Part shown: positions 1-9,284 of the stretch, in pieces | Layout: every line of letters begins with the position of its first letter | Numbering within the stretch: position 1 is the stretch's first letter | Assembly (NCBI GenBank): GCA_964016885.1 | Contig: OZ024743.1 | Coordinates: 182,849,742 to 182,913,741, forward strand | Reading direction: 5' to 3' | Length of the DNA: 64,000 bases | DNA from: Eledone cirrhosa | Taxonomy: Eukaryota > Mollusca > Cephalopoda > Octopoda > Eledonidae | Notes under the pieces: model-generated | What the model saw: the letters and a program-made list of their open reading frames with translations, nothing else | What the model was told of the DNA's origin: nothing | The model's database searches: none | Position numbers and translations under genes: made by a program

Positions 1-440
1 TTGCTGAACATAAAGAAAAAGAAAGCAGTATTGGAAAGGACTATAAATGCCGTAAATAAGAGGAAAGGGAAGAGCAAAGACTGCTAGACAAAGGAAAAAA
101 GAAAGGGGGGAAGGTGACAGACTACACCGAGGTAAGAGTGGTGTTTAGGTCGTGGACAAAATGGCGAAGCCATATCCGTGGGAAATGGCCAGCGACACCT
201 GCTGCAACAGCCACCCCAGCTCATGGGGCTCCTTCTCCAGATGAGTTGCTATCGATACGATTTTTACGGAGGAGGTCAGCAGTTCGGTGTCCGAGGACGG
301 CTGAGGTCTCGACGGCGACCAATGCTAAGAGGAAGTGGTCAGAAAAGCCCCGATATTTGTCTTCCTATCCACTGTATTGCGAGTTACTATTATCCATCGT
401 GTCTTTATTTCGTGGATTTGTTATATAAATCCTGATAAAA
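1..440 (+). mobile_element. 3' end of a degenerate LINE (second LINE family)
   Basis: Bases about 115-240 contain GGACAAAATGGCGAAGCCAT and a GC-rich stretch with CATGGGGCTCCTTCTCCAG. The same words recur, diverged, at 2815-2910 on this strand and at 31320-31395 on the other strand, so this is the 3' region of an interspersed element and not a gene. The lysine-rich reading at 1-84 may be the tail of the LINE protein, but I cannot confirm that. The 85- and 104-codon open frames here have no recognisable domain and are chance frames in the element. Confidence 0.55.
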
Positions 441-480
441 TTCGACGGATCAAACTTTAATACTGTACATCCAGTGTTGA

Positions 481-671
481 AATAATTGTTTCTACGTTTG
501 GCACAAGGCCAGCAAGAACCCAGTGCATTACTGGTACTTTATTTTATCGACCCCGTAAAGATGAAAGGCAAAGTTAACCTCGGCGGAATTTGAACTCAGA
601 ATGGCAAGGGTCGTAACTCTATACGTCAAATATGGCGTCCGACCCTTTACCAATACTGCCAATCCACCGCC
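481..671 (-). mobile_element. tRNA-derived SINE, cephalopod type, near full length
   Basis: Read on the minus strand from 671, it opens with GGCGGTGGATTGGCAG (A-box-like tRNA head). It then has GAGTTCAAATTCCGCCGAGG (B-box-like), CTTTCATC, GGGGTCGATAAAATAAAGTACCAG, and a GGCCTTGTGCC tail near the 3' end. The same body recurs at 829-975, 1163-1355 and 1610-1771, and in worn form elsewhere in the window. It matches the octopus/squid tRNA-like SINEs I know, but the subfamily is not assigned. Confidence 0.85.
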
Positions 672-828
672 AGTGTTGAAATAATGGTTGTTCATGTTAA
701 TTAATTGTTTTCAATATGTAAACTAAACGACTAATTCTCGTTTAAAAAAAAATCAGCTGAGACAACCTAAAAAAATTACCGATTTTCCACCCCCACTTTA
801 TTATTTGGGATCCGAGAGTATAAAAAAT

Positions 829-975
829 ATAATAATTATTATTTCTACTTTTGGCACAAGGCCAGCAATATACTCAGTGCATTACTGGTACTTTATTTTA
901 TCGACCCCGTAAGGATGAAAGGCAAAGTTAACCTCGGCGGGATTTGAACTCAGAACGTAAAGGTGTTATAACTAT
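829..975 (-). mobile_element. tRNA-derived SINE, 5'-truncated
   Basis: This is the same family as 481-671, in the same orientation. The tail TTTTGGCACAAGGCCAGCAA and the body GACCCCGTAAGGATGAAAGG are clear. The tRNA-like head breaks down after TTTGAACTCAGAACGTAAAG. Confidence 0.8.
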
Positions 976-1162
976 GCTCAGGTGCACTACAACTCATCAG
1001 AGGTATATGTATAGTACTAGGGTTGATTTAATCAACTTTACCCTTCTCTCATCTTCGCTGGACTTATGCCTAAATTAGAAATCAATGTTACAGAGTTTTC
1101 AACGCAAATATTCAGTTTCATATTTAATGCAAACAGTTGATGACTCAGATTAGATAATTTCC

Positions 1163-1355
1163 TTTGGCAGTATCGGTAGATTGTCGGGCGCCATGCTTTG
1201 CAGCATAGAGTTACGGCCCTTTATGACCTGAGTTCAAATTCCGCCGAGGTTAACTTTGACTTTCATCCTTACGGGGTCGATAAAATGAAGTACTAGTAAT
1301 GTACTGGGTAATTGATGGCCTTGTGCCAAAAGTAGTAGAAACGATTATTATTAAG
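1163..1355 (+). mobile_element. tRNA-derived SINE, near full length
   Basis: It starts TTTGGCAGTATCGGTAGA. It carries the B-box-like GAGTTCAAATTCCGCCGAGG, then TTTCATCCTTACGGGGTCG, and ends GGCCTTGTGCCAAAAGTAG followed by ATTATTATT. It lies opposite in orientation to the two copies at 481-975. Confidence 0.85.
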
Positions 1356-1609
1356 TTATCACCATTGAATATATAGAGAGAACTCTTCCGTTGTGTTAAG
1401 GACATGGCAATCTCTCTAGGTTTGATGATACAACAAATGTACCCAGTACACTCTGTTCTTCACGGCAATATTTTCACCATCTTGACTACGGGGCACAGCT
1501 GCAAATAATATACTGTCCAGCCAAATGTGCAGAGTTTGCATCACTCCCACTTAAATTATTTATTGTTTCTCTCTCCTCTTTTCTCTATTTTCTCTCTTCC
1601 TGTTTCTGT
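1356..1609. other. unassigned AT-rich spacer
   Basis: I see no gene or recognisable repeat here, only scattered short words and a pyrimidine-rich stretch at about 1565-1600. Confidence 0.5.
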
Positions 1610-1771
1610 GGATTGGAAGAGCATCGTACAATATGCTTTGTGGCATAGTTACGGCCCTTTACGTTCTGAGTTCAAATCCCACCAAGGTTAGCTTTGCCTT
1701 TCATCCTTACAGTGTCGATAAAATAAAGTACCAGTAACATACTGAGGTAGATTTAATCAACTCTCCTTTCT
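1610..1771 (+). mobile_element. tRNA-derived SINE, diverged
   Basis: GGATTGGAAGAGCATCGTAC is a worn head. TTCTGAGTTCAAATCCCACC (B-box-like), CTTTCATCCTTACAGTGTCG and AAATAAAGTACCAGTAACAT follow in the order seen in the other copies. Confidence 0.8.
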
Positions 1772-2402
1772 CCAGAAAAAAACATTTAATCCTTAAATGT
1801 TTTAGATATTTTCCTCATTGTATATTTCTATTGAATTACAATAAATTCTATCCCTTTCCATTTAAATCTACGCAAAAGACTCAATCATATTCATTGTATC
1901 CCTCGTCATTTAAGAATTTCTACTCCTAACCTATTTTATATCAGAATTATCTCCCCTGCATTATCCAAAGTGTTTATAAACAGGAAGAAACTCGGTTGCT
2001 CTCCCTCCTTTATCCTCGTTCTTTAATTTCTTACATTTTATTTCTTTTACTTTTCTTCTATTCTTCATTTCCTTATTGTTTTGTATATATAAAAAAAGGT
2101 TTGAATGTTAAAGTTGTGCAAGCTGGGATAATTAAAAAACATTTATTTTGATGTTATATAAAAGGAAAGAGCAAAAATGTTTATTCTCGTTGCATAAAAT
2201 AATATTTACAATTAAAAGATAATAATATTTAAACGAAACAAAAACAAAAAAACAAGAAGAAAGTGAAAGAAGAAAAAAAGAATTGTGGAATGAATCAGAA
2301 GGGAGGTAGGTGTAAAAGTCAAACTTGCTATCCCCAATTTGGTATTTGTGACAGCCCTTACCTGTGGTCCTAAAACTTGTGTAAATAACCGAAAGAATTC
2401 AA
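1772..2402. other. unassigned AT-rich spacer
   Basis: No coding signal, RNA gene or clear repeat is seen. Pyrimidine-rich runs lie at 1995-2080 and A-rich runs at 2215-2280. Confidence 0.5.
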
Positions 2403-2930
2403 TTGTGGATACAAGTGGCTGAAATGGGGTTCCTCCGAAAGGTCTTTGGAGTAACGTTATTCAATAGAGTCACTACAGGTAGAGCCACTACTTCTCACCA
2501 AATTGAGAGATCACAGCTCCGATACTATTGGCATGTGGTTAGAATGTCTCAGGAAAGAATTACTGGACAGATTTTAGGGGGCAAAACCATCAGGTACGAG
2601 ACCCAGGGGTAGACCCACCCCAAGCAAGATGGTTGGATAACATCTGTTAGCTTGGCTGGTCTCACTTGGGGATCCAGCCAGATCAGTTGGAGACGTTTGC
2701 TTCTGAAAGGACCCACTGTTTTTGAGGACTGCCCCCATGACCCTCTCAGGAATAAGTGGGTGAAGAAGAAGGGATAGACAGACAGACCCCAGTCTGAGTG
2801 GTGATTTAGCTGTATCCCACAGACAAAATGGTGAAAGCATTGCTAGGGAGAATGGCCAATGACCCCTGCTGCTACAGCCACCTTGCTTCACAAGGTCCCT
2901 TCCTCAGGAGGACTACTGTCTTTCTGATGT
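2403..2930 (+). mobile_element. remnant of a LINE, C-terminus of ORF2 plus 3' UTR
   Basis: The frame from 2403 reads MGFLRKVFGVTLFNRV... then IERSQLRYYWHVVRMSQER. That is the conserved 'RSQLRW-GHVVRM' block at the C-terminus of many non-LTR retrotransposon proteins. The expected RGRP block follows in a shifted frame near 2605 (RGRPTPSKMVG), then further broken frames (LAW.VSLGDPARSVGDV) with several stops. The following 150 bp match 115-240 and 31320-31395, which gives the family's 3' UTR. It is dead by frameshifts and 5' truncation. Confidence 0.7.
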
Positions 2931-3150
2931 ATGATGATATTATATCTAGTTGAATCATCAGCCTCCTCGTCATCATTTTTTATGTCTGTTTTTTCCACAC
3001 TTGCATGGGTTGAATGGGTCCTTCTCAGCACAGTATCTCTTCAATCGCTGCATTTCTTCATCATCTCCTCTGTGAGTTTCAGTGATCTGAGGTCAGCTCT
3101 CACAACCTCTGACCAGGTCTTTTTTGGTCTACCTCTACTGTAACATGCTT
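2931..3150 (-). mobile_element. fragment of LINE C-terminus (PHD-finger LINE family or relative)
   Basis: The minus strand from about 3145 reads GRPKKTWSEVVRADLRSLKL followed by TEEMMKKCSD. This is the conserved C-terminal 'GRPKKTW' block of the LINE proteins seen at 25326-25721 and 7294-7578. The closest relative in the window is 58208-58735. No intact frame remains. Confidence 0.65.
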
Positions 3151-3369
3151 CCACTAGGATTACTTGGAAAGAAATTACATTGGCATATTTACCAAACACG
3201 CATTGTTAGACTTTCAAATGACCAAACATATTTCTTATTTGTATTTGTATCTCATATTTCACAATGCTTCAAGTAAACTACAACACCTTATAGTATTAGG
3301 GCTTAAATCTCATCCTTTAACTTTCCCACCATCACAAATAAGGACTACTGAATAAATAAATTGTAATCC
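3151..3369. other. unassigned AT-rich spacer
   Basis: Nothing recognisable. The 63-codon open frame here shows no domain. Confidence 0.4.
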
Positions 3370-3483
3370 ATTGGGAATTTATACACACACAATAGAATGG
3401 GTTTTTTATTGGGAGTTTATACACATAAACTAGAAAGGGTTTTTTATTGGAAATTTATACATATAAAATAGATACGGTTTTTA
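3370..3483 (+). repeat. 38-bp minisatellite, three imperfect copies
   Basis: Three head-to-tail 38-bp units each start ATTGG(G/A)A/GTTTATACA and end with GGTTTTTT. The copies differ by several substitutions. Confidence 0.85.
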
Positions 3484-3741
3484 TTTATTATCCACAAATC
3501 AAGAACAACGATCATTTGAGGTTACCATTACTATTTCCATCTACATATACACTATAGGAATATCATACAAGGATATCAATGTAAAACACTATCTTTAAGA
3601 TAGTATGTTTGCACTTGTATATATATATATAGTTTAGAATAAAACAATAAATAAGGGTAGGCGAAGAAATTATTACAGCTCAAAATATGAGATTCATTAC
3701 AGTAATTAACAGTCTTTGGTCTTCTTTTCAATGTTATATAT

Positions 3742-4222
3742 ATGGGTAGACCAAGGAAAACCTGGGACAAGGTGATAAAAACTAACCTTGCTCACTTATA
3801 CCGCTTTAAGACAATGTCACTGGATCGAGATTTTTGCCGCTATGCAGTTATACAGAAGACCCGCCTTCCCTTACATACAAACTTAAACCTACAGCCAGTA
3901 GGCACCTCTTAACCCAATATACACCACACATCACACCCCCTACTCCATCCTCCCACTTCTGTCTACTGTAAAGTGGTCATGTAGGTGACATGACAAAAAG
4001 CACCCAGTCCACACTGTAAAGTCGTAGTGTAGGAGACACGGTAAAAAGGCTCCCAGTCCACACTGTAAATGTGGTTGGTGTTAGGAAAGGCATCCAGCCA
4101 TAGAAAACCTGCCAGAAACAGTTCTATACAAGTGAGACACAGTCACCCGACCAATCTTGCCTCAAGTAGGACAAACCCGTCCAAATCATGCTAGCTTGGA
4201 AGAAGGACGTTAACCGATGATG
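3742..4222 (+). mobile_element. 3' end of PHD-finger LINE family copy
   Basis: The frame from about 3745 reads GRPRKTWDKVIKTNLAHLYR, then SLDRDFCRYAVIQKTRLP, the same C-terminus as the minus-strand copies at 25326 and 7294. The 3' UTR follows: CAGTAGGCACCTCTTAACCC, two CCAGTCCACACTGTAAA blocks, GGCATCCAGCC, then CATGCTAGCTTGG and GATGATG. The copy is severely 5'-truncated. Confidence 0.8.
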
Positions 4223-4322
4223 ATATATATATGTGTTGTGTGTGTGTGTATATATGTATGTGTGTGTAGGTGTATACACATATATGTATATATACATATA
4301 TATGTGTATTCACACACAAATA
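4223..4322. repeat. TA/TG dinucleotide microsatellite
   Basis: Alternating (TA)n and (TG)n runs lie between the LINE tail and the left end of the Tc1/mariner element. Confidence 0.8.
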
Positions 4323-4324
4323 TA

Positions 4325-5600
4325 CGGGGTGGGGCATAAAAACTGTTATAAAATAAAATGCAAATAGTTCTTGAAAAAAACATTTATTTCAAGATCTGAC
4401 TTCAACAAATAGTAAGTAATATACTATTAAACAACTGCCCCAAAATTTATTCGAAATGCTTTCCTCTAGCTCTCACTACTGCTCGAAGTCTTCTAGGAAA
4501 GTCTTCGATGGCTGCATGAACAGTTTCCATGGGTATTTTCTCCCATACTTTATTCAGTTTTGATTTTAGAGTTTCAATATTTTGGCTAGTAGAGCAGGCT
4601 TCACTCTCAAGAATTGACCATAAAGAAAAATCGAGGGGGTTGAGATCTGGTGATGTGGGAGGCCACTCTTCCTTACTGATCCATGCAGGACAATGGTCTC
4701 TACACCTCTGTTGTGTTACGGGAGCAGTGTGGCTCATCGCTCCATCTTGTTGGAGAGTCCAAATGTCATCGCCATAAACAGATGTGCACCATGAGATCAG
4801 TGCTCCTTCCAAAATATCCTTTATGTAAAGTTCTTTGTTAATTTTAACTCCTTGAGGCACAAAAATCAGAGGAGACTTTCCTCTTTCAGAAATGGCTGCC
4901 CAAACTATCACTGATGCTGGTTTCTGAACACTTTTCCTACACTTGAAGGAATTGATTTGAGACTTTTTGCAAGTACTCGATCATTTTGATGATTGTGAAT
5001 AACTTCTCATCTGTAAAGATGATGTTTTGCAGCGTGCCATCCTTGATACGGTTCAATAACAGTTTACTTATGGAGAGCCTCTTTTCAATTGTGGCTGCAG
5101 AAAGAAGCTGCCTCTTTTGGAACTTATAGGGTGAGATCCCCAGATCATCTTGACATATCCTTCGCATAGTTCTTGGCGATGTTTCTGCTTCTTCTGCCAT
5201 TTTTCTCATGGACCTTGGATTACGTCTTATTTTTTCCCTCACACTTTTAATGCGTTTTGGTGTTCTTGAGGTGCGAGGGCGTCCGGATAGTGGTCTGTCT
5301 TTGGTCGAGGAAGTTTCCTTAAATCGATCGATTGTCCTTTTGATCAACATTCTATTGATCTTAAGAGCTTTCCCCAGTTTAAATATCTCAGGTGGAGTCA
5401 GGCCTGTTTCATGCTTCTCTATTATGAACTTTCTTTTCAATTCTATGGACATTGCAAATTGTTAATGGAGTAATGTTCTGAAAAATAGTTAATATGGCTA
5501 TAGTGCATGGATTTGATACAAATATATTAGTGATATTAACAACATAATTTATTTTTAAAATTGATTTAAAACTTTGTAACAGTAATTATGCCCCACCCTG
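4325..5600 (-). mobile_element. Tc1/mariner-superfamily transposon, DD37D (maT-like), 1276 bp
   Basis: The left end CGGGGTGGGGCATAAAAACT and the right end, read inward as CAGGGTGGGGCATAATTACT, form imperfect terminal inverted repeats of roughly 28-30 bp. TA dinucleotides flank both ends (4323-4324 and 5601-5602), the target duplication of this superfamily. The transposase is on the minus strand between the TIRs and is broken. About 1.3 kb is the usual size, so the copy is structurally complete but non-autonomous. The flanks are TA/TG microsatellite, a natural TA target. Confidence 0.93.
4447..5452 (-). pseudogene. transposase of the Tc1/mariner DD37D element, frameshifted
   Basis: The N-terminal part (5452 to about 4985) has a helix-turn-helix region, the GRP linker (LSGRPRTSRTPKR) and a second HTH-like part (SPRTMRRICQDDLG). 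It then reaches the first catalytic aspartate in IIFTDEKLFTI. After that the frame is lost: the expected continuation HNHQNDRVLAKSL is legible in another frame at about 4945-4990, and the next frame begins near 4920 with VIVWAAISERGKSP. It carries the second aspartate in LQQDGAMSHTA and the third in WPPTSPDLNPLDFSLW. By my count 37 residues separate the last two, so the signature is DD37D, as in the maT group. At least two frameshifts make it inactive. A cut-and-paste transposase is the family function. Confidence 0.9.
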
Positions 5601-5602
5601 TA

Positions 5603-5642
5603 TATATATACATACACACACACAAATATATATATATATAAC
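5603..5642. repeat. TA/CA microsatellite
   Basis: A simple (TA)n/(CA)n run immediately right of the Tc1/mariner element. Confidence 0.8.
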
Positions 5643-5717
5643 GAAGGAATTGTGGTAAGGAACCAGATGGACCATAACGCATCAGAGTACTCAATACTTA
5701 GAGTAGTAGAGTGGGTA

Positions 5718-5839
5718 ATAGGAAAAAGTATGACCCCGACGGCAGAGCTCAAGCCATTTCGACGGCTATTTCTAGACGCGTCTAGAAATAGCCGTCAAAA
5801 AGACTTGAGCTCTGCCGTCGGGGTCATACTTTTTCCTAT
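5718..5839. repeat. near-perfect 122-bp palindrome
   Basis: Two 61-bp arms meet with no spacer between 5778 and 5779, in the self-complementary TCTAGACGCGTCTAGA. The outer end ATAGGAAAAAGTATGACCCC returns as its complement at 5820-5839. The only mismatches are a short patch (CCATTTC against TCTTTTT). The arms are GC-richer than the flanks. It could be a fold-back element or MITE, or an inverted-read artefact. Confidence 0.9.
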
Positions 5840-6033
5840 ATATATATACACACATATATCTCCATGCTTGTATTTAGATAGGATAAAACAAGCAGATATA
5901 GAATGTCCAATGTCAACAGAGTTGACCACCTGTTAAAAGATTTCACTAATCAGGAAATGTCAAACAACCTGTTATTTGTGACACATACACACACATGCAT
6001 ATGTATACATGTATATATATATGTGTGTGTGTA

Positions 6034-6290
6034 AAAGCATGTGGCTTGTGGTTAGAGCATGGGATTTACAGTCTTTGAGGTTGTGAGTTCGATTCCCTGG
6101 CTGAAGGTTGCATTGTGTCCTTGAGCAAGATTCTTTATTTTACTTTGCTCCAGTTTACTCAGCTGCAGAAATGAGTTGCAATGTTTCTGGTGCCAAGCTG
6201 TATCGACTATTGACTTTCACTAAGAGAACACATCACCTGATCTGGGAATTGTCCTCATGATTGCAAGCCCAGTGCTCTAATCACTATCAT
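6034..6290 (+). mobile_element. tRNA-derived SINE (second type), possibly two heads in opposite orientation
   Basis: GTGGCTTGTGGTTAGAGCAT (A-box-like) and GGTTGTGAGTTCGATTCCC (a near-consensus pol III B box) form a tRNA-like head. The body GTCCTTGAGCAAGATTCTTT and CTCCAGTTTACTCAGCTG follows, as in another cephalopod SINE family. At 6235-6290 the minus strand reads GTGATTAGAGCACTGGGCTT, a second tRNA-like head facing the first. Confidence 0.75.
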
Positions 6291-6468
6291 CTTCATCATC
6301 ATCATTGTTTTTACATCATACTTTCCATGCAGAGCCGTTATATAGTTACAATTATCTTACAAATCAAAAATTAAAAGTTCAAGACATTTAATTACTGACA
6401 ATTCTTTCTTCCCACAGTAATATACCACAGTTAGCAGAGACTATGGGCATTATCTGAGTTTAATTAAA

Positions 6469-6530
6469 ATACCAATACTAATACCAATACTAATACCAAT
6501 ACTAATACCAATACTAATACCAATACTAAT
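6469..6530 (+). repeat. 12-bp minisatellite (ACCAATACTAAT)n
   Basis: About five head-to-tail copies of a 12-bp unit in an AT-rich stretch. Confidence 0.9.
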
Positions 6531-6808
6531 CACTCCAGAAAAAAACCAGATAATATATATCACTTATCAAAATATCAAAATAAAAATAAATCACAGTTAC
6601 AAATATAGTTCAAAGAATATCATAGTCCACAAAATATGGTGTCAGTTGAGTTAAAGGTTATGTAGAAGTATATTGCCCAGAATGAATTGGAATTTATAGT
6701 TTTAAAAATGGTATAATTTGTATTAAAAGTTTGATGGATTGTCCGGGCTAACTATAAATATTGCTTTGTTTAAACTCTATAAATAGCAATTAATTTTAAT
6801 ACCATCTG

Positions 6809-6912
6809 GTTATCAAACTAACCAACAGAAAATTATAATAATAAATTGAAGTGAAACTAAACTGGTGCATGTGATTCTATTTGTAGCATGACCCTCCCAA
6901 AGTATAACAATA
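6809..6912 (+). repeat. unclassified interspersed repeat, copy 1
   Basis: AATAAATTGAAGTGAAA, then a short variable part and CCAAAGTATAACAATATAT, match the minus strand of 27185-27300 (AATAAATTGAAGTGAAAACC ... GCAAAGTATAACAATATAT). Two copies in opposite orientation show that it is an interspersed element end. The class is unknown. Confidence 0.7.
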
Positions 6913-6987
6913 TATGTTTCAACACACGTTTTCACATAAAAAATCTTGCAAAACAAATACAAAAACGAAGTATATATATATTTATAT

Positions 6988-9132
6988 ATCATCATCCTCA
7001 TCATCACCGTTTTACATCCGTTCTTCCATGCTAGCATGGGTTAGACGGGTTGTCCTATTGTGGGCAGTGTTCGGTCGGCTGACCTTGTCTTGCTCATATG
7101 GGAACTGATTCTGGCTTGATTTCTACAGCTGGATGCCCTTCCTAGCACCAACCTCATTTACAGTGAGTGCTGGGTGATTTTTTTCCGTGGCGCCTATACG
7201 TCCACTTTACAGTGTGGGCTGGGTGTTTTTTTGCCGTGGCACTTCCACGACCACCTTGCAGTGGGGGGTGTGGGGGCATATTGTCTATATGCTTCAGCTT
7301 GTACCCATGGGAGGTCGGGTACTCTGTATTAGTGCGTGACGCCAGAGGTCACGGTCGTGTGTCATCGCCTTTGAGAGGTGTAATTGGGTAAGGTCGGCTT
7401 TTATCCCCTCATCCCAGGTCTTCTTGGGTCTCCCCACTCCGCGGTTACCATCGACTTCTAGTGCTCTGCACCTTTTTATGCAGCTGTCATCCTTCATACG
7501 CATCACATGTCCATACCAACGCAACCACCTCTCCTGCACACAGCATTTGATTCCTCTTATGTTCAATCTCTCTCTCAATTCATTTATGCTTTGCCGTTCG
7601 CGTATTACACATCCATCAGAGCATGCAGGCTTTGTTTCTTTCTAATCTGTGTAAGTCTTCCACAGACAGCGTCCAGCTCTCACCACCATGTAACATTGCT
7701 GTTCGTATACATGCATCATACAATCTGCCTTTCATTTTGAGGGAAAAGCCTTTTGCAGCTAGCAGTGGCAGTAGCTCCCTGAACTTCTTCCATCCCGTTC
7801 TTATGCTAGTTATTCTACTTTCCGAATACCCACCTCCGCTGCTAATTCGGTCACCTAGGTAGCAGAAGCTGTCTACTGTTTCTATAGAGCCCTCCTAGTG
7901 TTTGGTGGTACTTGTTTCCTGTGGCTGTTTGCTGCTTGCTGTCCCAGCACAAATGCTACATGTGAAGCCTACATTCTTAGTTAAGCTTCCTGAGATTCTG
8001 CTACATCTCTTGTGTACCTATTGTTTGCATTTGGGGCAGAGAATGGAGTTCCTACCTACACCTTTCCTACATACTAAGCAAGACCATTTCCCCGAGGGGA
8101 TCTGGGTTCTGTTTTCTTGTCTACTTACAAGGACCTTAGTCTTTGTCAGGTTGACTTTGAGACCCTTTCTTTCTAGTCCCTGCTTCCAAGTTTGGAATTT
8201 CTTCTCTAGTTCTACCATAGATTCAGCTATAAGTGCGAGGTCATCTACGTACAGGAGTTCCCATGGGCATCCGGTCTTAAACTCCTCCGTTATTGCCTGT
8301 AGGACTATGATGAACAGGAGAGGGCTAAGAACAGAGCCCTGGTGGACACCGACCTGTACGCTAAATTCCTCGCTATACTCATTGCTAATCCTAACTTTGC
8401 TGACTGCTCCCCTATACATGGCTTGTACAGCTTTCACAAGCCATTCATCTACTAGTTTTCTAAGAGCCCACCAGATTATAGCACGGGGAACTCTGTCAAA
8501 GGCTTTCTCGAGATCGACGAATGCCAGGTAGAGTGGCTTACTTTTCCTGTAACCACTCACAAGGAAGAGGGCATCAATGGTGCCTCTTCCTGGCACAAAC
8601 CCAAATTGCATCTCATCTGGTCCCTAATCAACTGTGCTATAACTCTTTCTGTTACTTTCATGACCTGGTCCATCAGCTTTATACCTCTATAGTTTCCTCT
8701 ATGTAGTGCATCACCTTTGTAGCAGTTGACAATGATGCTACTGCACCAATCCTTTGGTATGACACCTTCTAGTATTACCTGGTTAACAATACGTGTGGTT
8801 ATGGTGTGACCTACCGACCCAGATGCCTTCAGCATCTCGGCAGCTATACCCGATGGACCGGTTGCCTTCCTCGTCTTCATATCTTTGATTGCCTTACTTA
8901 CTACGCTGTTGCTGACTTGTACTGCTGGCCCCTCTATAGGGTCTACTTGGGGTAGGGTCTCTTCTTCCCATGCATTCTCCTCATTTAGTAATCTATCAGC
9001 ACTTGTGAGGGCAAGCTCACCTTTATCATTCCGGATACACTTCTCTCCAATGACATCACAATTCTCTCTGACACACTGCCTTGCAATCTTGAACACCTCC
9101 AGTTTCTGGTCCTCACGTTGCGAAACATGCAT
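6988..9132 (-). mobile_element. LINE with PHD-like finger, copy A (5'-truncated, degenerate)
   Basis: The minus strand runs from the RT N-terminal region at 9132 to a 3' tail ending at 6988 in (GATGAT)n next to a TA-rich run. The 3' UTR contains the family marker CCATGCTAGCATGG at 7025-7040 (CATGCTAGCATGG in this copy) and CCAGCTGTAGAAATCAAGCC. No endonuclease domain is present, so the copy is 5'-truncated, as is usual for LINEs. It sits immediately beside another tail fragment of the same family (9147-9260). Confidence 0.85.
7294..9132 (-). pseudogene. LINE reverse transcriptase, copy A, several frameshifts
   Basis: The frame from 9132 has the RT thumb-side motifs RKATGPSGIAAEMLKASG and YRGIKLMDQVMKVTERVIAQ. 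After a shift near 8610 the second frame (to 8018) carries QFGFVPGRGTIDALF, AFVDLEKAFDRVPR, VGVHQGSVLSPLLF and the catalytic YVDD. It then has CLVCRKGVGRNSILCPKC, a stop in place of the conserved Trp, then VHKRC and, further on, TCSIC. The last frame (7578-7294) holds RWYGHVMRMKDDS and GRPKKTWDEGI. Compared with copy B it lacks short blocks (after LTSAD and around FLVSGY). It encoded the polymerase of target-primed retrotransposition and is now inactive. Confidence 0.88.
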
Positions 9133-9146
9133 TTATTTATATATAT

Positions 9147-9260
9147 CATCATCATTATCGTTTAACATCCATTTTCCATGCTAACATAGGTAGGATGGTC
9201 TATCCCATTGTATGAGATCAGGTTGGAGGACTGTGTTTTGCTCACACAGAACTGATTTTG
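9147..9260 (-). mobile_element. 3' tail fragment of the same LINE family
   Basis: ATCATCATCATTATCG, TTAACATCCATTTTCCATGC and TAACATAGGTAGG repeat the 3' UTR of copy A (6988-7120). It is a separate tail lying directly upstream of copy A's truncated 5' end. Confidence 0.75.
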
Positions 9261-9284
9261 GCATACATACATACATACATGCAC

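Noticed and set aside
6034..6110. A functional tRNA gene (good A and B boxes)
   Set aside because: No cloverleaf acceptor or anticodon arm could be formed, and the SINE body follows directly; it is a SINE head.
8018..8531. 209-codon plus-strand frame
   Set aside because: Antisense shadow of the LINE reverse transcriptase on the minus strand, which has clear RT motifs.
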